Source: Chrysemys picta bellii (Eukaryota > Chordata > Testudines > Emydidae). Taken from it: a stretch of DNA of 64,000 nucleotides. A model generated the notes under the pieces. That model had not been told where the DNA came from, ran no database searches, and saw nothing but the letters and a program-made list of their open reading frames with translations. Each line of letters opens with the position of its first letter. Within the stretch, counting starts at the first letter, position 1. The position numbers and the translations under genes were made by a program. Location: contig NC_088797.1 in assembly GCF_011386835.1 (NCBI RefSeq), positions 36,021,583 through 36,085,582 of the forward strand, written 5' to 3'. Shown piece by piece: positions 39,665 through 52,457 of this stretch.

Positions 39665-40457
39665 AGTGTATCTACTCGTTCATAAGCCGAATTTTTTTAG
39701 TAAAAAAGGGAAGCACCAGAGAAGGGGGTCGGCTTATGACTGGGTATAGAGAGGGAGAGGTGGGACACAGTCCCTCCCCACAACAGAGGGAGCAAGGAGA
39801 GGCAACACAGCCAGCAGAGCCAGAAGCGAAGAAGTGGGGCCAGAGTCTCTCCGCTTCTGGCCACGCTGCTCTCCTCCCCCAGCCTCCAAAGTAACTGCAG
39901 CTCCGGGGCTGGCAGGCTGCAGCCGTGCCACTCAGCCCCGCCCCCCAGAGCAGGCTGTGGCGCCAGAGCACGCTGCGGCCATACCACCCAGCCCAGCCCA
40001 CTGGAACATGCTGCGGCCGCGCTGCCCAGCCTGCCGGAGCAGCTCCAGCCAGGTCAGAGACATCCTCCCCTGGCCCTCCCCAGCTAAGGTGGGAAGGGAC
40101 GGGATGGGGAGAGTGTGGGGGTCCCGGGCTAGAGGTGGGGTCAGGTGGGGGGTGGTCACAGGGGTTACTCCCCTGACTCCCAGCTTCTCCCCCCCCCCAA
40201 ATTTCCCCACCAGTTGCTGTCCCGGCCTGTCAGATTAAGCATCTGGCGTGCCGGGACACTTTGTTTACTTAGGTTTAGCCCCGTGCCTGCGGACGCTCGA
40301 GGTAAACAAACCATCTCACCCCACCCCAGCGACTTATCCTGATGACCCGGGAGCCAAAGTTTGCTGACCCCTGAATTGTAGGGTCGGCTTATGAATGGGT
40401 TATAAAAAATTTTCATTTTTACTTATCCATCTTGGGGGGGTGTTGAGTATATACGGT
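39665..40457. mobile_element. Mariner/Tigger-like element with internal hAT remnant
   Basis: ATCTACTCGTTCATAAGCCG at the left and the inverse of GGGTCGGCTTATGAATGGGT with GAGTATATACGGTA at the right form the ends; the GGTCGGCTTATGA core occurs directly repeated near both ends. The piece 40215-40378 (GTAAACAAACCATC ... AAAGTTTGCTGACCCCTG) resembles one end of the hAT family at 28231. The interior is GC-rich with no transposase. Confidence 0.6.
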
Positions 40458-43400
40458 AGATCTATAGACCAGAGAGCCTATTCTATTATATAAATTTTGT
40501 GTGTATTGAGCAGAATTTGTGGAACTATATATACCACAATTGTTAAATATTTAGATTGATAACATGAGAACTCTATATATCATACATGCTCTGGGGCGAA
40601 GTAACAAGAACATGAAAGATTAAAAAACACCTGTTGTACATTTCATTTAGACAGTTTACAGTGCTGGTACTGAAAAATTTGCCAGTTTTACCTACAAGAA
40701 ATAAACACAGACCCTCCTCCATATTTGCATTATTCCCTTGTACTGCTTCACACTTACAAGAGGAAATAACTTTAATACTGCAAATCCTAAGGTTATCTCA
40801 CTTGAAACACTTATTTAATTATCTAAGGCACATGAAATCTTAAAAACCATCTTTAGGTGATATTCACTATTAGATACTCACTTACAGTCATTCTGTAGGT
40901 TCACAAAGTTGGATTCTTTGGATTTCCTTGACTTTAGGGTTTCTGTCCACATGCTCAGCTTGTACATAGCACTGTAGAACAAATTGTACTCCCAAGATAT
41001 CTTTAAAATTCTGGCTTTGGGACCATCTACCAGAGTGTTACATTTCAATCATCATAAAGAGAACAACAGACGAGGAGAAAATAGGAGAACGTGAATGTTC
41101 AGTTATTGGATTTAATCCTAAGGGAGGAAAATAATCAAATTTCATGCCTTTTTATGCACTTTCAGCCATCAGATGGGGTTCACTTCACATACTTTATAGA
41201 GGATCCTGGTTAACAGACATAAGTTTGATTTGGCCGAGCAATGTTTGCAAGTCAGGTTGCCAGCTGAAACATGATTTCATAATAATCAAGCAATACGTAT
41301 AATTCATGAGATGGTAAATTGAGAAGAAGGATTGTGTTCATGTGAAAGTCTAAAGCAGAGCAGAGCATGAAACAATTCCTAGAAATCTGCCTCAGCTCCA
41401 GGAAAGTTGCATTTGTTAAACTTAAAATTTGGTCTTAAATCAAGACAGTAAAACTGGTGCAGAAGGCGAAGAGGACTCATACTTTAGTTTGAGTGGTTTA
41501 TTTTGGTTTAGCTCAAACTTCTTCCTAACGGTTATACTGCTACAGTGCTTAGGAGAGTTGTTGTATGGTTGCATCATGTTCCCATTCTTCTCGACAGGCC
41601 AGGCTTCCAGGCAGACTTCATCCCACGTGCTGCACCATGAGCAAAAGGGGTGGTGTATCCTGGGAGATATAGTTCAACCATGCACTAAACCAGCCTATAG
41701 AGGAGAATGGGAGTTTTAGGCACTCACACGAGGCACGACAGTGACAATTCCAAATTGAATTATTTTGGGTTTAAGCCAAAATATTTTGGTGTTTGACTTT
41801 TCACCAAAAAGTTGAAATGTTTCATAGAAAAATACCCCATTTTCCAGACAGTTCTAATAAATGCCAAGGAAGAGGAATTATTTAGGGTGACATGTGATGT
41901 GACTTTTTCTTATTACAGCTGTGTGTGCTGAGAATAAGACTAATCTTGTGGGCTGGGCAGAAAGCTTCCTACAACCATCCAACAGGCAACTGAAATCTGC
42001 TTGAACTTTTTGTTTCAGCTGATAACCTGTTTTAATTGTATGAATGTCTAAACTATCCTGTGGATCAGTTAGACAGGGCCAGATCTTTCTCTCACTGCAT
42101 CTGGGAGTAACTCCAGGGAAGTCATACCAATTTTATATTGATGTAAATAAAAGGGGAATCAGGCTCTGAGGGCCAAATTAATCCTGGGTGTATCTTCAAC
42201 AGTTTCAATGGAATCACACACTGGTGTGTTTTAAATGTATTTACATAAGGAATGAATCTGGCCCCTGTGCTATACAATTTCCTTAACAATTTTCACCACA
42301 ATAATGATTGCAGAAGACCCTGGTGCAGTAAATAATGTTCAGTTCTATTGTAACCCCTATTGCTACTGTGCAGAAAAATAAAAATAAAGTGGGAGGGAAA
42401 TTCCTCAAACTGTATTTAATTATGCTTTGTTCCCTTGCAAGGCTTGGGAGGCTGACACTCCAGAGGATACTAGCTGGCTTCCTGCCTTGCCCCGCCCCAT
42501 CCTGACCACCATGTGGGGCTGACATGAGGTCAGGGTGAAGAGAAGACATTGAAGTAGAACTTCCCAACTTGCATGGGCCCAGGCTCCCATATTTGTGCAG
42601 ACACAAAAGAGAGCATGGGACCCTGAAAAACTACACCAAACTGCAGAGTCTACATTATATCTGCAATTTATACATTATGTTAACTATGTTAAAATATACT
42701 TGAGTTTTGGTAGCTTTATTATGTATATGAGTTATTATAAGACATGAGAGGGATTGTATGCACAGTTAAACGACACCGCAGATTAAAGTTGGTACCAGAT
42801 AATTATTTGACACTGATGTAATACAAAATTTTAAGTCTACCTTTTCCTTACTCCCTGATAGAAATTCCATATATATATATATATATATAAAACCAAGCAT
42901 GGAAACACATTGCTGGTTAGCATGGTATTTCTAGTTTCAATATACAAGAATACTGTAGAACTAACCAACCTATATTTCAATCTACAAAATTTATAATTAT
43001 AAACACAAAAATTAGTAGTCCACACCCATAGCTCAGCAAGCACTCAATATCAAATGTGCTGTACTGAGATGCTGTGTTATTAAGCTGTCATATTTACAAA
43101 ATACATTACACTTCATTATGACTCATGAATAATTAAAAGTAAATTTCAGGTATCAGAATAAATGAACATTTTCCAATGCATTATCCTTGCTTTTTAATGT
43201 TGTGTTTGATCTCTTAATCAGAAATTTGCAAAACTGAATAATTCACAATAACTCCCCCAGTCATTTGTGTGAATTTGTGAGATTCTGACACACATTTCTA
43301 TATGTCTCTCACACACGAGACTAATAAAGGAAGATAGCAAAGCTGAACTCTAAACTGGATGGATGGAAAGAGTGTGTTCCATGTGATAGAAGATATCTGA

Positions 43401-44154
43401 AATTCTTCTAATTTCCAGCAGGCCTTGCCTCCTTTTGTCTTTCATCTTTCATAACATTAAACACCTGATTTAAAAACAGTTATGCATGTATTTATTGCTA
43501 TGCAATATGGATGCAGACATGCACATATGGTATTGCTAACACCATACTCTATTTATTATCCTTTGTGCACCTCTGATCTTTCATGCATCACTCTGACATA
43601 CAGTAATAGCTGAGTTGTTCGCTTAATCTATACTATGAAATGTCAACATGTCTCCTAACTGGTTTTCAATGTAGTAATTTATGTCTTGCAATTATCAATC
43701 TACATCAACCTGAAGATAGGAACTGACCTATATTTTGGCCAGCTCTCAAAATTTCATGTATTGTAATTTAGACATACTTAGAACCTGATTAAAATGTCTG
43801 GAGAAACACTTGTTTCCTTCCTGAGAACTTTGACTAGCACTCGATTGTGACTTCCATCTCAAAAGTTGTTACAGCTAACGGTCTGAGCCAAAGTTCACTG
43901 AAGTCTACAGGAATCCTTGCATTAATTTGAACAGACTTCGGGTCAGACCCTAAGTCCTTTTTCCTGAACATTATTTATTTACTACTACCAAACAAGATTG
44001 GTCTTTCTGACATGAACTCATAACTTTTTGTAAGGTATACATCTTTCAGAACAGTGAAGTTACAACTTTTATAACAAAGGGGGGGAAAAAGCTAAAGTAA
44101 AGTCTTCATCTATTTTTTGCATTGTTGAATATTCTGATTTTTCAAATAAAAACT
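40458..44154. other. Large-intron sequence, few recognised features
   Basis: A diverged A+T-rich repeat lies at about 41570-41850 (CACCATGAGC ... CCAAAATATTTTGGTG), similar to 54350-54940. A (TA)n microsatellite lies at about 42869-42888. No FBLN2 exon was found. Confidence 0.4.
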
Positions 44155-46314
44155 AGACCCTGGATTTCAGAAAAGCAGACTTTGACTCCCTCAGGGAACT
44201 GATGGGCAGGGTCCCCTGGGAGAATAACATGAGGGGGAAAGGAGTCCAGGAGAGCTGGCTGTATTTTAAAGAATCCTTATTGAGGTTGCAGGAACAAACC
44301 ATCCCACTGTGTAGAACGAATAGTGAATATGGCAGGCGATCAGCTTGGCTTAATAGTGAAATCCTTGCTGATCTTAAACACAAAAAAGAAGCTTACAAGA
44401 AGTGGAAGATTGGACAAATGACCAGGGAGGAGTATAAAAATATTGCTTAGGCATGCAGGAGTGAAATCAGGAAGGCCAAATCACACTTGGAGTTGCAGCT
44501 AGCAAGAGATGTTAAGAGTAACAAGAAGGGTTTCTTCAGGTATGTTAGCAACAAGAAGAAAGTCAAGAAAAGTGTGGGCCCCTTACTGAATGAGGGAGGC
44601 AACCTAGTAACGGAGGATGTGGAAAAAGCTAATGTACTCAATGCTTCTTTTGCCTCTGTCTTCACGAACAAGGTCAGCTCCCAGACTGCTGCACGGGGCA
44701 GCACAGCATGGGGAGGAGGTGACCAGCCCTCAGTGGAGAAAGAAGTGGTTCGGTACTATTTAGAAAAGTTGGATGAGCACAAATCCATGGGGCCAGGTGC
44801 GCTGCATCCAAGGGTGCTAAAGGAGTTGGCGGATGTGATTGCAGAGCCATTGGCCATTAGCTCTGAAAACTCATGGTGATCGGGGGGAGGTCCCAGATGA
44901 CTGGAAAAAGGTTAATGTAGTGCCCATCTTTTAGAAAGGGAAGAAGGAGGATCCGGGGAACTACAGGCCAGTCAGCCTCACCTCAGTCCCTGGAAAAATC
45001 ATGGAGCAGATCCTCAAGGAATCCATTCTAAAGCACTTAGAAGAAGGGAGAGTGATCAGGAACAGTCAGCATGGATTCACCAAGGGCAAGTCATGCCTGA
45101 CTAACCTAATTGCCTTCTATGAGGAGATAACTGGGTCTGTGGATGAGGGGAAAGCAGTGGATGTGTTATTCCTTGACTTTAGCAAAGCTTTTGATACGGT
45201 CTCCCACAGTATTCTTGCCGGCAAGTTAAAGTAGTATGGGCTGGATGAATGGACTATAAGGTGGACAGAAAACTGGCTAGATCGTTGGGCTCAGCAGGGA
45301 GTGATCAATGGCTGCATGTCTAGTTGGCAGCCGGAATCAAGCGAAGTGCCCCAAGGGTTGGTCCTGTGGCCGGTTTTGTTCAGTATCTTCATTAATGATC
45401 TGGCGGATGGTGTGGACTGCACTCTCAGCAAGTTTGCAGATGACACTAAACTGAGAGGAGTGGTAGATACACTGGAGGGTAGGGATAGGATACAGGGGGA
45501 CCTAGACAAATTAGAGGATTGGGCCAAAAGAAACCTGATGAGGTTCAACAAGGACAACTGCAGAGTCCTGCACTTAGGACAGAAGAATCCCATGCACTGC
45601 TACAGACTAGGGACTGAATGGCTAGGCAGCAGTTCTGCAGAAAAGGACCTAGGGGTTACAGTGGACGAGAAGCTGGATATGAGTCAACAGTGTGCCCTTG
45701 TTGCCAAGAAGGCTAACGGCATTTTGGGCTGTATAAGTAGGGGCATTGCCAGCAGATTGAGGGACGTGATCATTCCCCTCTATTCGACATTGGTGAGGCC
45801 TCATCTGGAGTACTGTGTCCAGTTTTGGGCCACACACTACAAGAAGGATGTGGAAAAATTAAAGAGTCCAGCAGAGGGCAACAAAAATGATTAGTGGGCT
45901 GGAACACATGACTTATGAGGAGAAGCTGAGGGAACTGGGATTGCTTAGTCTGCAGAAGAGAAGAATGAGGGGGGAGCTGATAGCTGCTTTCAACTACCTG
46001 AAAGGGGATTCCAAAGAGGATGGATCTAGACTGTTCTCAGTGGTACCAGATGACAGAGTAATGGTCTCAAGTTGCAGTGAGGGAGGTTTAGGTTGGATAT
46101 TAGGAAAAACTTTTTCACTAGGAGGGTGGTGAAGCACTGGAATGGGTTACCTAGGGAGGTGGTGGAATCTCCTTCCTTAGAGGTTTTTAAGGTCAGGCTT
46201 GACAAAGCCATGGCTGGCATGATTTAGTTAGGAATTGGTCCTGCTTTGAGCAGGGGGTTGGACTAGATGACCTCCTGAGGTCCCTTCCTACCCTGATATT
46301 CTATGATTCTATGA
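44155..46314 (+). pseudogene. CR1 LINE ORF2 (reverse transcriptase), 5'-truncated and broken
   Basis: This is the longest retrotransposon in the window. Translated pieces follow CR1 ORF2 without its endonuclease: the pre-RT region (44202-44879), fingers and palm with [20 protein letters not shown] (from about 44957), [20 protein letters not shown], catalytic block A LDFSKAFD (45172-45195), PQGLVLWPVLFSIFIND, catalytic block C FADD (45433-45444), EKDLGVTVDEKLDMS, RPHLEYCVQFWATHYKKDVE and a C-terminal segment (45887-46132). Stops interrupt at 44448-44450, 44877-44879 and near 45232, with at least two frame changes (near 44880-45000 and 45890). Both catalytic Asp blocks survive, but the element cannot encode one protein. 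The 3' end has ATTCTATGATTCTATGA, the CR1 tail repeat. Confidence 0.95.
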
Positions 46315-46319
46315 TAATG

Positions 46320-46530
46320 AAACCAGCCAAAATTTGTCTGGGAATTTTTCAAAAAAATTTAAGTGTATTTTTTCAAAAAGACATTTTTTTTAAAGATGAA
46401 ATTTCAATAACTTTTTTGGTCATTGAAAGCTCTAGAGTTGGTCAAAACCCTGAAAATTTGACAAAATATTTTGTCAAAAATTAAATTTTTGATGAAACAT
46501 TTTTTCAAACTCAAAGTTCAGAAATTTTTG
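46320..46530. repeat. A+T-rich dispersed repeat (GAAAATTT/AAATTTTC type)
   Basis: Runs such as GAATTTTTCAAAAAAATTT, TTTGACAAAATATTTTGTCA and TGATGAAACATTTTTTC form many short inverted arms. Similar stretches: 25200-25385, 41750-41850, 52820-53050, 53230-53420 and 54350-54940. Confidence 0.45.
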
Positions 46531-46539
46531 ATGAGTTCT

Positions 46540-48051
46540 GGTTAATATGCTTGAGTTTACAGTAAAGTGCATACATTATTTATTTCACCTGGTCAAATAC
46601 TGCAAAACAGTGCTTGCAATCATTCATTTAAATACCGAAATTCTATTTGAGTCAACCAGTTTATTTAGTCTTTGTTTGCTATCTGCAAACATTCATGGAG
46701 TTGATTTTTAATTTACACCTGTATTAACTGAATGGCTGTTATTTGCATAAATACATGTATTCACATTGCTATGAGCCATATTTTATTTGTTAATTCTTTT
46801 GTTTAAGATGTTTCAGCCACCTAAATCAGGAAAATAATGTGACTTTGATGACTAATCACACAACATGAATAATGAATAGCAAGTAGTGAAACGGAACAGC
46901 TTTTGTACAACCCATAGGCTGAAACGTGTTTGTCCAAGTTCTGTCCTAGCAATAAGTTATGACTAATGGATTAAATCCTGGCCTTTGACTTCAATGCAGC
47001 CAGGATTTCACCCAGTTAATATAGAGCCTGATTTTTGTTTATACTAAGGTCCCTTTATACCATTCTGGCAACACAAAGAGGTCTAGAAGTAGGTGTGAAT
47101 GTAATTTATACCCACCTTAAAAGCCCCCCCCCCCCCCCCGTACACTGCCAGAGTGGTGTAAAGAGGCTTTAATATAAATGAGAATCAGCCCCATACATAG
47201 TGACAATATGATCAGAAAACAGGCTAAATCACAAATAACATTCTGTCCAAAGAATAATTTGGTGTATCTACTTACCATGAAAGCTAATGAAGAAGCTGCT
47301 AGTTAGCCATTTTGCATGCCGTTGCATTAGCACATAGTTAAGACTTAGCGTAAGGGTAACTTATACCTGCTTGGGTGTGGCACTCTTTCCCTATCTAGTG
47401 GCACATAGACCAGTTAGAGACTGATGAGTCTGCTACAGCCTTCACTAAGTAATATGTGCCTTTTAGCTCATAAACTATGCTTCAGAGGTCTCAGGTTCGA
47501 TGCCACCTGCCCATGACCGGGGTCTGTCAGCATTACATAAATGCCTCGTATGAGGTGATTAGTGTTCTCAAGGCCCATTAAAGATACTGGACAGAGTGTG
47601 TTGAGCACTTGGCAGGACTATGTCCTTAATTGCTTTGCTTATGTATTGTATCCCTTTCCCAACTCCCACTGAATGTGTTTGTCTTCTAAAATTGTGTAGT
47701 CTTTGGAGCAGGGTCTGTGTGTTCTTCTAACTGGAAAGCACCTAGCATAACCATACAATAAAGTGTTACATTATCCTCAGTCCTTTTGGAAATTCACATT
47801 CATAATGCATTGGAGCAAACCCCAATTCTACCACAAGAGTCAATATTAATTTAAATATATACTGGCCAATTATATCCACAGAACTGGACCCAAGTACTGT
47901 AAAGGGGCTTTTTATAATTGGGCCAAAGGCATTGGATATAATTTTACAAGTCATTATACTTGTAAAACCAACCTACATTGGAGCAGGCCTTTAATAATTA
48001 CACTTGAAACCATTTTTATTTTACCCCACAAATTTAAAATTGGGAAGTACA
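46540..48051. other. Large-intron sequence with minor repeats
   Basis: A C homopolymer lies at 47126-47139. At 47465-47510 AGCTCATAAAC then GGTTCGATGCC (a perfect B-box match) suggest a diverged tRNA-derived SINE head. An ancient repeat tail lies at 47555-47765 (GGAGCAGGGTCTGTGTG ... GCACCTAGCA). Confidence 0.45.
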
Positions 48052-48468
48052 TGTCATGGGGTGCACCACTCACTACTGGTCTGGCGCCTCCTCCTGCTCT
48101 CTCTATCTCTCCCTCTGGTCTGCAACCCCTCTCACCTCCCAGGAACCACAGTGTCCTCTTTGTGAATTAGCCCTCCAGCCAGGTCACTCAGTGTTCCCCC
48201 CTTCTCCCTAGCAGTCCTAAGCAGTCTTCCCTCTCACTGACTCGATGCCACTCCCTCAAAGGCTGGTAGGGGAACCCGGGCCCAGCACCCCTGCATGTTG
48301 CCAGCTACCTGGCTTTATACAGGCCTTGCCTGTTCCTGCACAGCTGAGCTGGCTTTCAGTTAGTTCCCTGGTCCCTGGATCCTCCTCCAGGTGTAGCCTG
48401 TGGAGTTAATTGGCCTGCCTGGCCATCTTAGCCCTTCCAATCCTGTGTGGGGTGGACACCCCATCACA
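48052..48468 (-). mobile_element. Solo LTR, about 417 bp
   Basis: On the minus strand it starts TGTGATGGGGTGTCCACCCC and ends GGTGCACCCCATGACA, with TG...CA ends. A TATA-like CTGTATAAAGCC lies near 48311-48322 on the same strand. The flanks do not give a clean duplication, so the ends are less certain than for the other LTRs. No coding sequence is attached. Confidence 0.6.
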
Positions 48469-50157
48469 ATGCAACAGAATATTATTTTTAAAAGTGAATA
48501 ACTTAAGGAGAAGAGATAATATGGAATAATTTTTTATTACAGATAAATGACAGATTTCATAGGATGCATTTACATTTCAAGTAAGTCAATGTATGGTCAA
48601 ATCCCAGCTGCAAAGCTGCAACTGCATCTTGAAGTTCTAATGATGCTGTAAAATGCTGATGCTTCACTTACTCATTCATATTTTGGAGTCACTGTTCACA
48701 GTTCTGTAGGTAAGGTTGATCTGAGCTTTATACTTAAAATAAGGAACACTGTATTTTCCCCAAAATTACAGCATTTATTCTGAGTACTCAGTCAATTATT
48801 TGAGAGTTTGCAAGTAAATCTGTTAGTTTAGGAGTTAAAATTACTTTTGATCTGGGTCCTTGAAGAAAATTAGCACTCTGTGTCAGACACTATTTTGTTG
48901 TGAGTTATGTCAATTTAGGCATTATCCATCTGCACAAAAATTGGCTGAGTTGACTCAGTAGTTTCTGAAATGAAATTTTATACCTGGAGCCAGATCCTCA
49001 GTTAGCATAAATCAGCACCTTCATTCACTTCACTGGAGCTACATTACTTTACACTAGCTCAAGATCTGGGTAACAATATATAGTAGCAGGTAGGACTAAT
49101 AAAGCAATCTTCAAATGTATTAATGAACCTCCCAAATGACAAAGACAGGACAGATAATGGGTTTCCCAAGTAGCATAACAGAAAGCATGGCTTCTGAGCC
49201 ACAGTGACCAGCCTTAGGCCAGTTCCCTTTCCCAACTTTTAAGATGTTACTCAATACAATCGAGTACAAACATCTGACCTAGTAGACCAGATTGCCCTGC
49301 ACCTCGTGTAGCCATTTACACCAGCACAAAGAATGGTAGAAGTTTACACCAAGTGTGCCAGGTGCAGGCCTGCAGAGTAAGAGCTCTTTTTTTCTTTACC
49401 CCTTTTTTTAATCTACGAGCAAATTTTACAGTTTTATGTGTGTTCTGTTTTGCAGAAACAAACTCTTTATCTAGCTAGTTTTTTTTAAAACGAGCAAAGT
49501 CAGCCATGGGTACGGCTCAGAAGTCAGGTGCTCTTCTCCACCCCCCTTCCCCCCAAACAAGAACAGTTTGCACACTATAGAGAAAAAACATATTTGATAA
49601 GGAAATAAATTGTGTGGTTACTTGCTCCCTAGGGTTTATTAGCAAGAACAATAAAAAAAATATTGAACAAAATGACGACATTTACCTTGGTGGAGTCCTT
49701 AAGGTATTGAAAAGGTCCATTTTCAATAAGGTTTGTTAATCTACTCTATTCCCTTCCTCATTTAAAGCGTAAACAAACAGGATACTTTGAATATGGTAGC
49801 TCTTCCCCATAGCAAACTATTTGTCATTTCTTATCAGTAGTTGGTGAGATTTCACTCATGGCATAGCACTACTTGGATATGTGGAATAACATGTTCTTTA
49901 CTTTATCTCAAAAGGCTATTTTAATTGGAATAGATAAAGGAAAGGGAGGTGAAAGTGATGATATGACACAGAAACTAGATACCTTCACTTTGAAACTGAA
50001 TTTACACCTACCTAAGTGCAACTGTTCTAACGTTTTTTCGTGAAGTGCCATCTCAAGGAATAAGCATAAATGAATACACAGCAGAGTATTTATTTTGTAC
50101 AGTGTGTGTGTGGGAAAGAAAATCAGAGTAGAGACTACTGCATAATCCTGGAAGTGT
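48469..50157. other. Large-intron sequence, mostly unique
   Basis: Contains one palindromic family copy at 48989-49070 (CAGATCCTCAGTTAGC ... GCTCAAGATCTGGG). No exon recognised. Confidence 0.4.
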
Positions 50158-50282
50158 CTCGTGCTTAACTTTAAACCGCACTGAAGTTAAGCTTGTGCTT
50201 AAGCACTTTCCTGAATCAATACCTTAAGCTAGCACATTGTTCGTGGACTGATTGTGGCTTACTTCTCATATATTTATACGGT

Positions 50283-50905
50283 TGCAAAAAAGCGATCATC
50301 ATTCTGGGATGTATTAGTGGGAGTGTTGTAAGCAAGACACAAGAAGTAATTCTTCCACTTGACACAGCACTGGTAAGGCCTCAACTGGAGTATTGTGTCC
50401 AGTTCGGGGCCCCACACTTTGGGAAAGTTGGGGATTAATTGGAGAAAGTCCAGAGGAGAGCAACAAAAATGATTAAAGGTCTAGAAAACAAGCTACGAGG
50501 AAAAAATTGAACAAATTGGGTTTGTTTAGTCTGGAGAAGAGAAGACTGAAGGGAAACATGAGAACCGTCCTTAAGTACATAAAAGGTTGTTATAAAGACG
50601 AGAGTGATAAATTATTCTCCTTAACCATTGAGGACAAGACAAGAAGTCATGGGCTTAAACTGCAGCAAGCAAGGGGGATTTAGGTCAGACATTAGGAAAA
50701 GTTTCCTAACTGTAAGGGTAGTTAAGCACAGGAACAAAATTACCTATGGAGGTTGTGAAATCTCCATTGCTTGGGTTTTTAGAGCAGGTTAGACAAATAA
50801 CCGTTAGGATGGTCTAGATAAACTTAGTCTTCCTCAGTACATGGGAATGGACTAGATGACCTATCAAGGTCCCTTCCAGTCCCACATTCTATGATTCTAT
50901 TATTT
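50283..50905 (+). pseudogene. CR1 LINE, C-terminal ORF2 fragment
   Basis: The frame reads IILGCISGSVVSKTQEVILP, then LDTALVRPQLEYCVQFGAPH, equivalent to the LGCISRG..RPHLEYCVQF segment of the copy at 44155. It continues through CR1 tail landmarks (GGACTAGATGACCTATCAAG, then ATTCTATGATTCTA at 50887-50900). Frameshifts after about 50435 break it. Confidence 0.9.
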
Positions 50906-50919
50906 TAAGTATTTCCCTG

Positions 50920-51085
50920 TCAGGTGAGGAAGTTTCTCCCCCTCCCCCATTTTAGGGATGGGGAACTGAGGATGAAGTAGGTTAAGTGTCTTGCCGAAGG
51001 TCACACAAGAAGTCTGTAACTGAGCTGGTGATTGAACCCACATTTCCAGTCCAGTGCCTTAGCCACAAAGCCATCATTCCTTCAC
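50920..51085 (+). repeat. MIR/L2-like ancient repeat
   Basis: The order GGGGAACTGAGGATGAAGT, TTGCCGAAGGTCACACAAG and GATTGAACCCACATTTCC is typical of MIR/L2 tails. It lies directly after the CR1 fragment. Confidence 0.6.
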
Positions 51086-52337
51086 TTTTGTATCCTCTTT
51101 TCCATTCTTTCTGGACCAGCAACACTCATGTAATTAATGTGATATATTCTTTGTCATCATAGCCAACAATAAAGGCATTAACAGTAAATTCCAAAACATT
51201 TACAGTGCATTGACAGCACCGGAAGAAGGGGATGTATATTTCAAATAACTTTTCTGTTTTCTTCTACTCCCTATAACGCATTTGACGCTCTATAAATAAA
51301 CAAATGAATTTTTATGAGTTCTTACAATATTGCCCCATGCTCTTTGCTAGGCATCTGCTTCCTATTTCTACCTGATAATGCTGTCTTTGTTTAATAGATT
51401 ATTCTTTGTTTCATAAATTCCTTAGGCTGGTTTCCCTGGCAAAAATTAAAAACAAAACATTTATGCCTCCCCAAAGGCACAATGAAACACTGGATAAAAC
51501 AAACAATGTTCGCATTTTGTCATGCACTGTACAATACAGGCATACATCAACATACCCCCAAGCCTGGATTGTTTGGCAGATTTTGCTCTAAGTGTGAATG
51601 AACAGCAAACTAATATCCCCTCTGGTCTTTGTGCTGGATAATCATTCTAAGTCAAAACCTGCATTATCTGTGCCGGAGGTCAACTAATTTAGCCTAACTT
51701 TGGTCTTTTCTGTTTTCGTGACAGCACCATTTATTAGCTCCAGGTTAGAGTGGAAAAAATAACAAAAATAATTAAGTCAATAAAGAATTTCACCTTTATC
51801 ATTGACTAAAAACCTAAGCAGTTTTTCTTGCCTTCTACAGATTTGTCCCATGTCAATCTATCCTTTTGTCAAATGAATATATAGTGAAACAGTTCCTGCA
51901 CAATCATACTTCTATTAGTTACAATGAGAAATCATCTAGGAATAATGTTTCTTGTCCTTTCGCATTCTCAGTCATATTTATCTACTCGGCTTTCCTTCCC
52001 TTCCTACTTCACAGATTATATTTATACTGATGATACTGTAAAAATTGTTTCAGACTCGGAGGGTCTAATTCTGATCCAGAGCGACTCCACTGAAGCCAGA
52101 GAAGTTACACCCATGGCAGATGAGGATCCAGCCTGAATGTTTAAAAGATATATATATGCCTATTCTGTGGCTAATCAGGTCTTCATCTCCACAGATACCA
52201 ATCCAACCCTTTTCATCTGCACTGTATTTATTTATGGATTTATTTGAGTAAAGAGTATGGGATATCTATTTGCTTAAAAGAGTCAGTCAGTAAGTGACCA
52301 TCTCATTTAGAAAACCCTTACAGATATGCAATTCTCA
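51086..52337. other. Large-intron sequence, no recognised feature
   Basis: A+T-rich with no exon or bounded repeat recognised. Confidence 0.35.
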
Positions 52338-52457
52338 GACCTGGTCTACACTTAAAAATTAGATCAACCCAGCTACATTACTCAGGGCCATGGAAAATTT
52401 TGTGCCTGTAGCACTGTAGTTAGGATGACCTAACTTCTGGTGTAGATGTGTCTGGGT
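52338..52457. mobile_element. Small MITE remnant, about 120 bp
   Basis: AGACCTGGTCTACACTTAAA at the left and the inverse of TCTGGTGTAGATGTGTCTGG at the right resemble the GTCTACACT ends of the 3-bp duplication family. The internal TAGATCAACCCAGCTAC block fits other members. Confidence 0.55.

Noticed and set aside
40886..41027. Possible extra upstream FBLN2 exon on the minus strand with a strong donor (GACT|GTAAGTGAG)
   Set aside because: The frame with the most protein-like reading hits a stop (TGA) just before the donor, the acceptor CTGGTAG is poor, and the sequence matches no part of fibulin-2 that I know.
47465..47510. Functional tRNA gene
   Set aside because: The B box matches well, but no acceptor stem or complete cloverleaf can be formed, so it is more likely a SINE head fragment.
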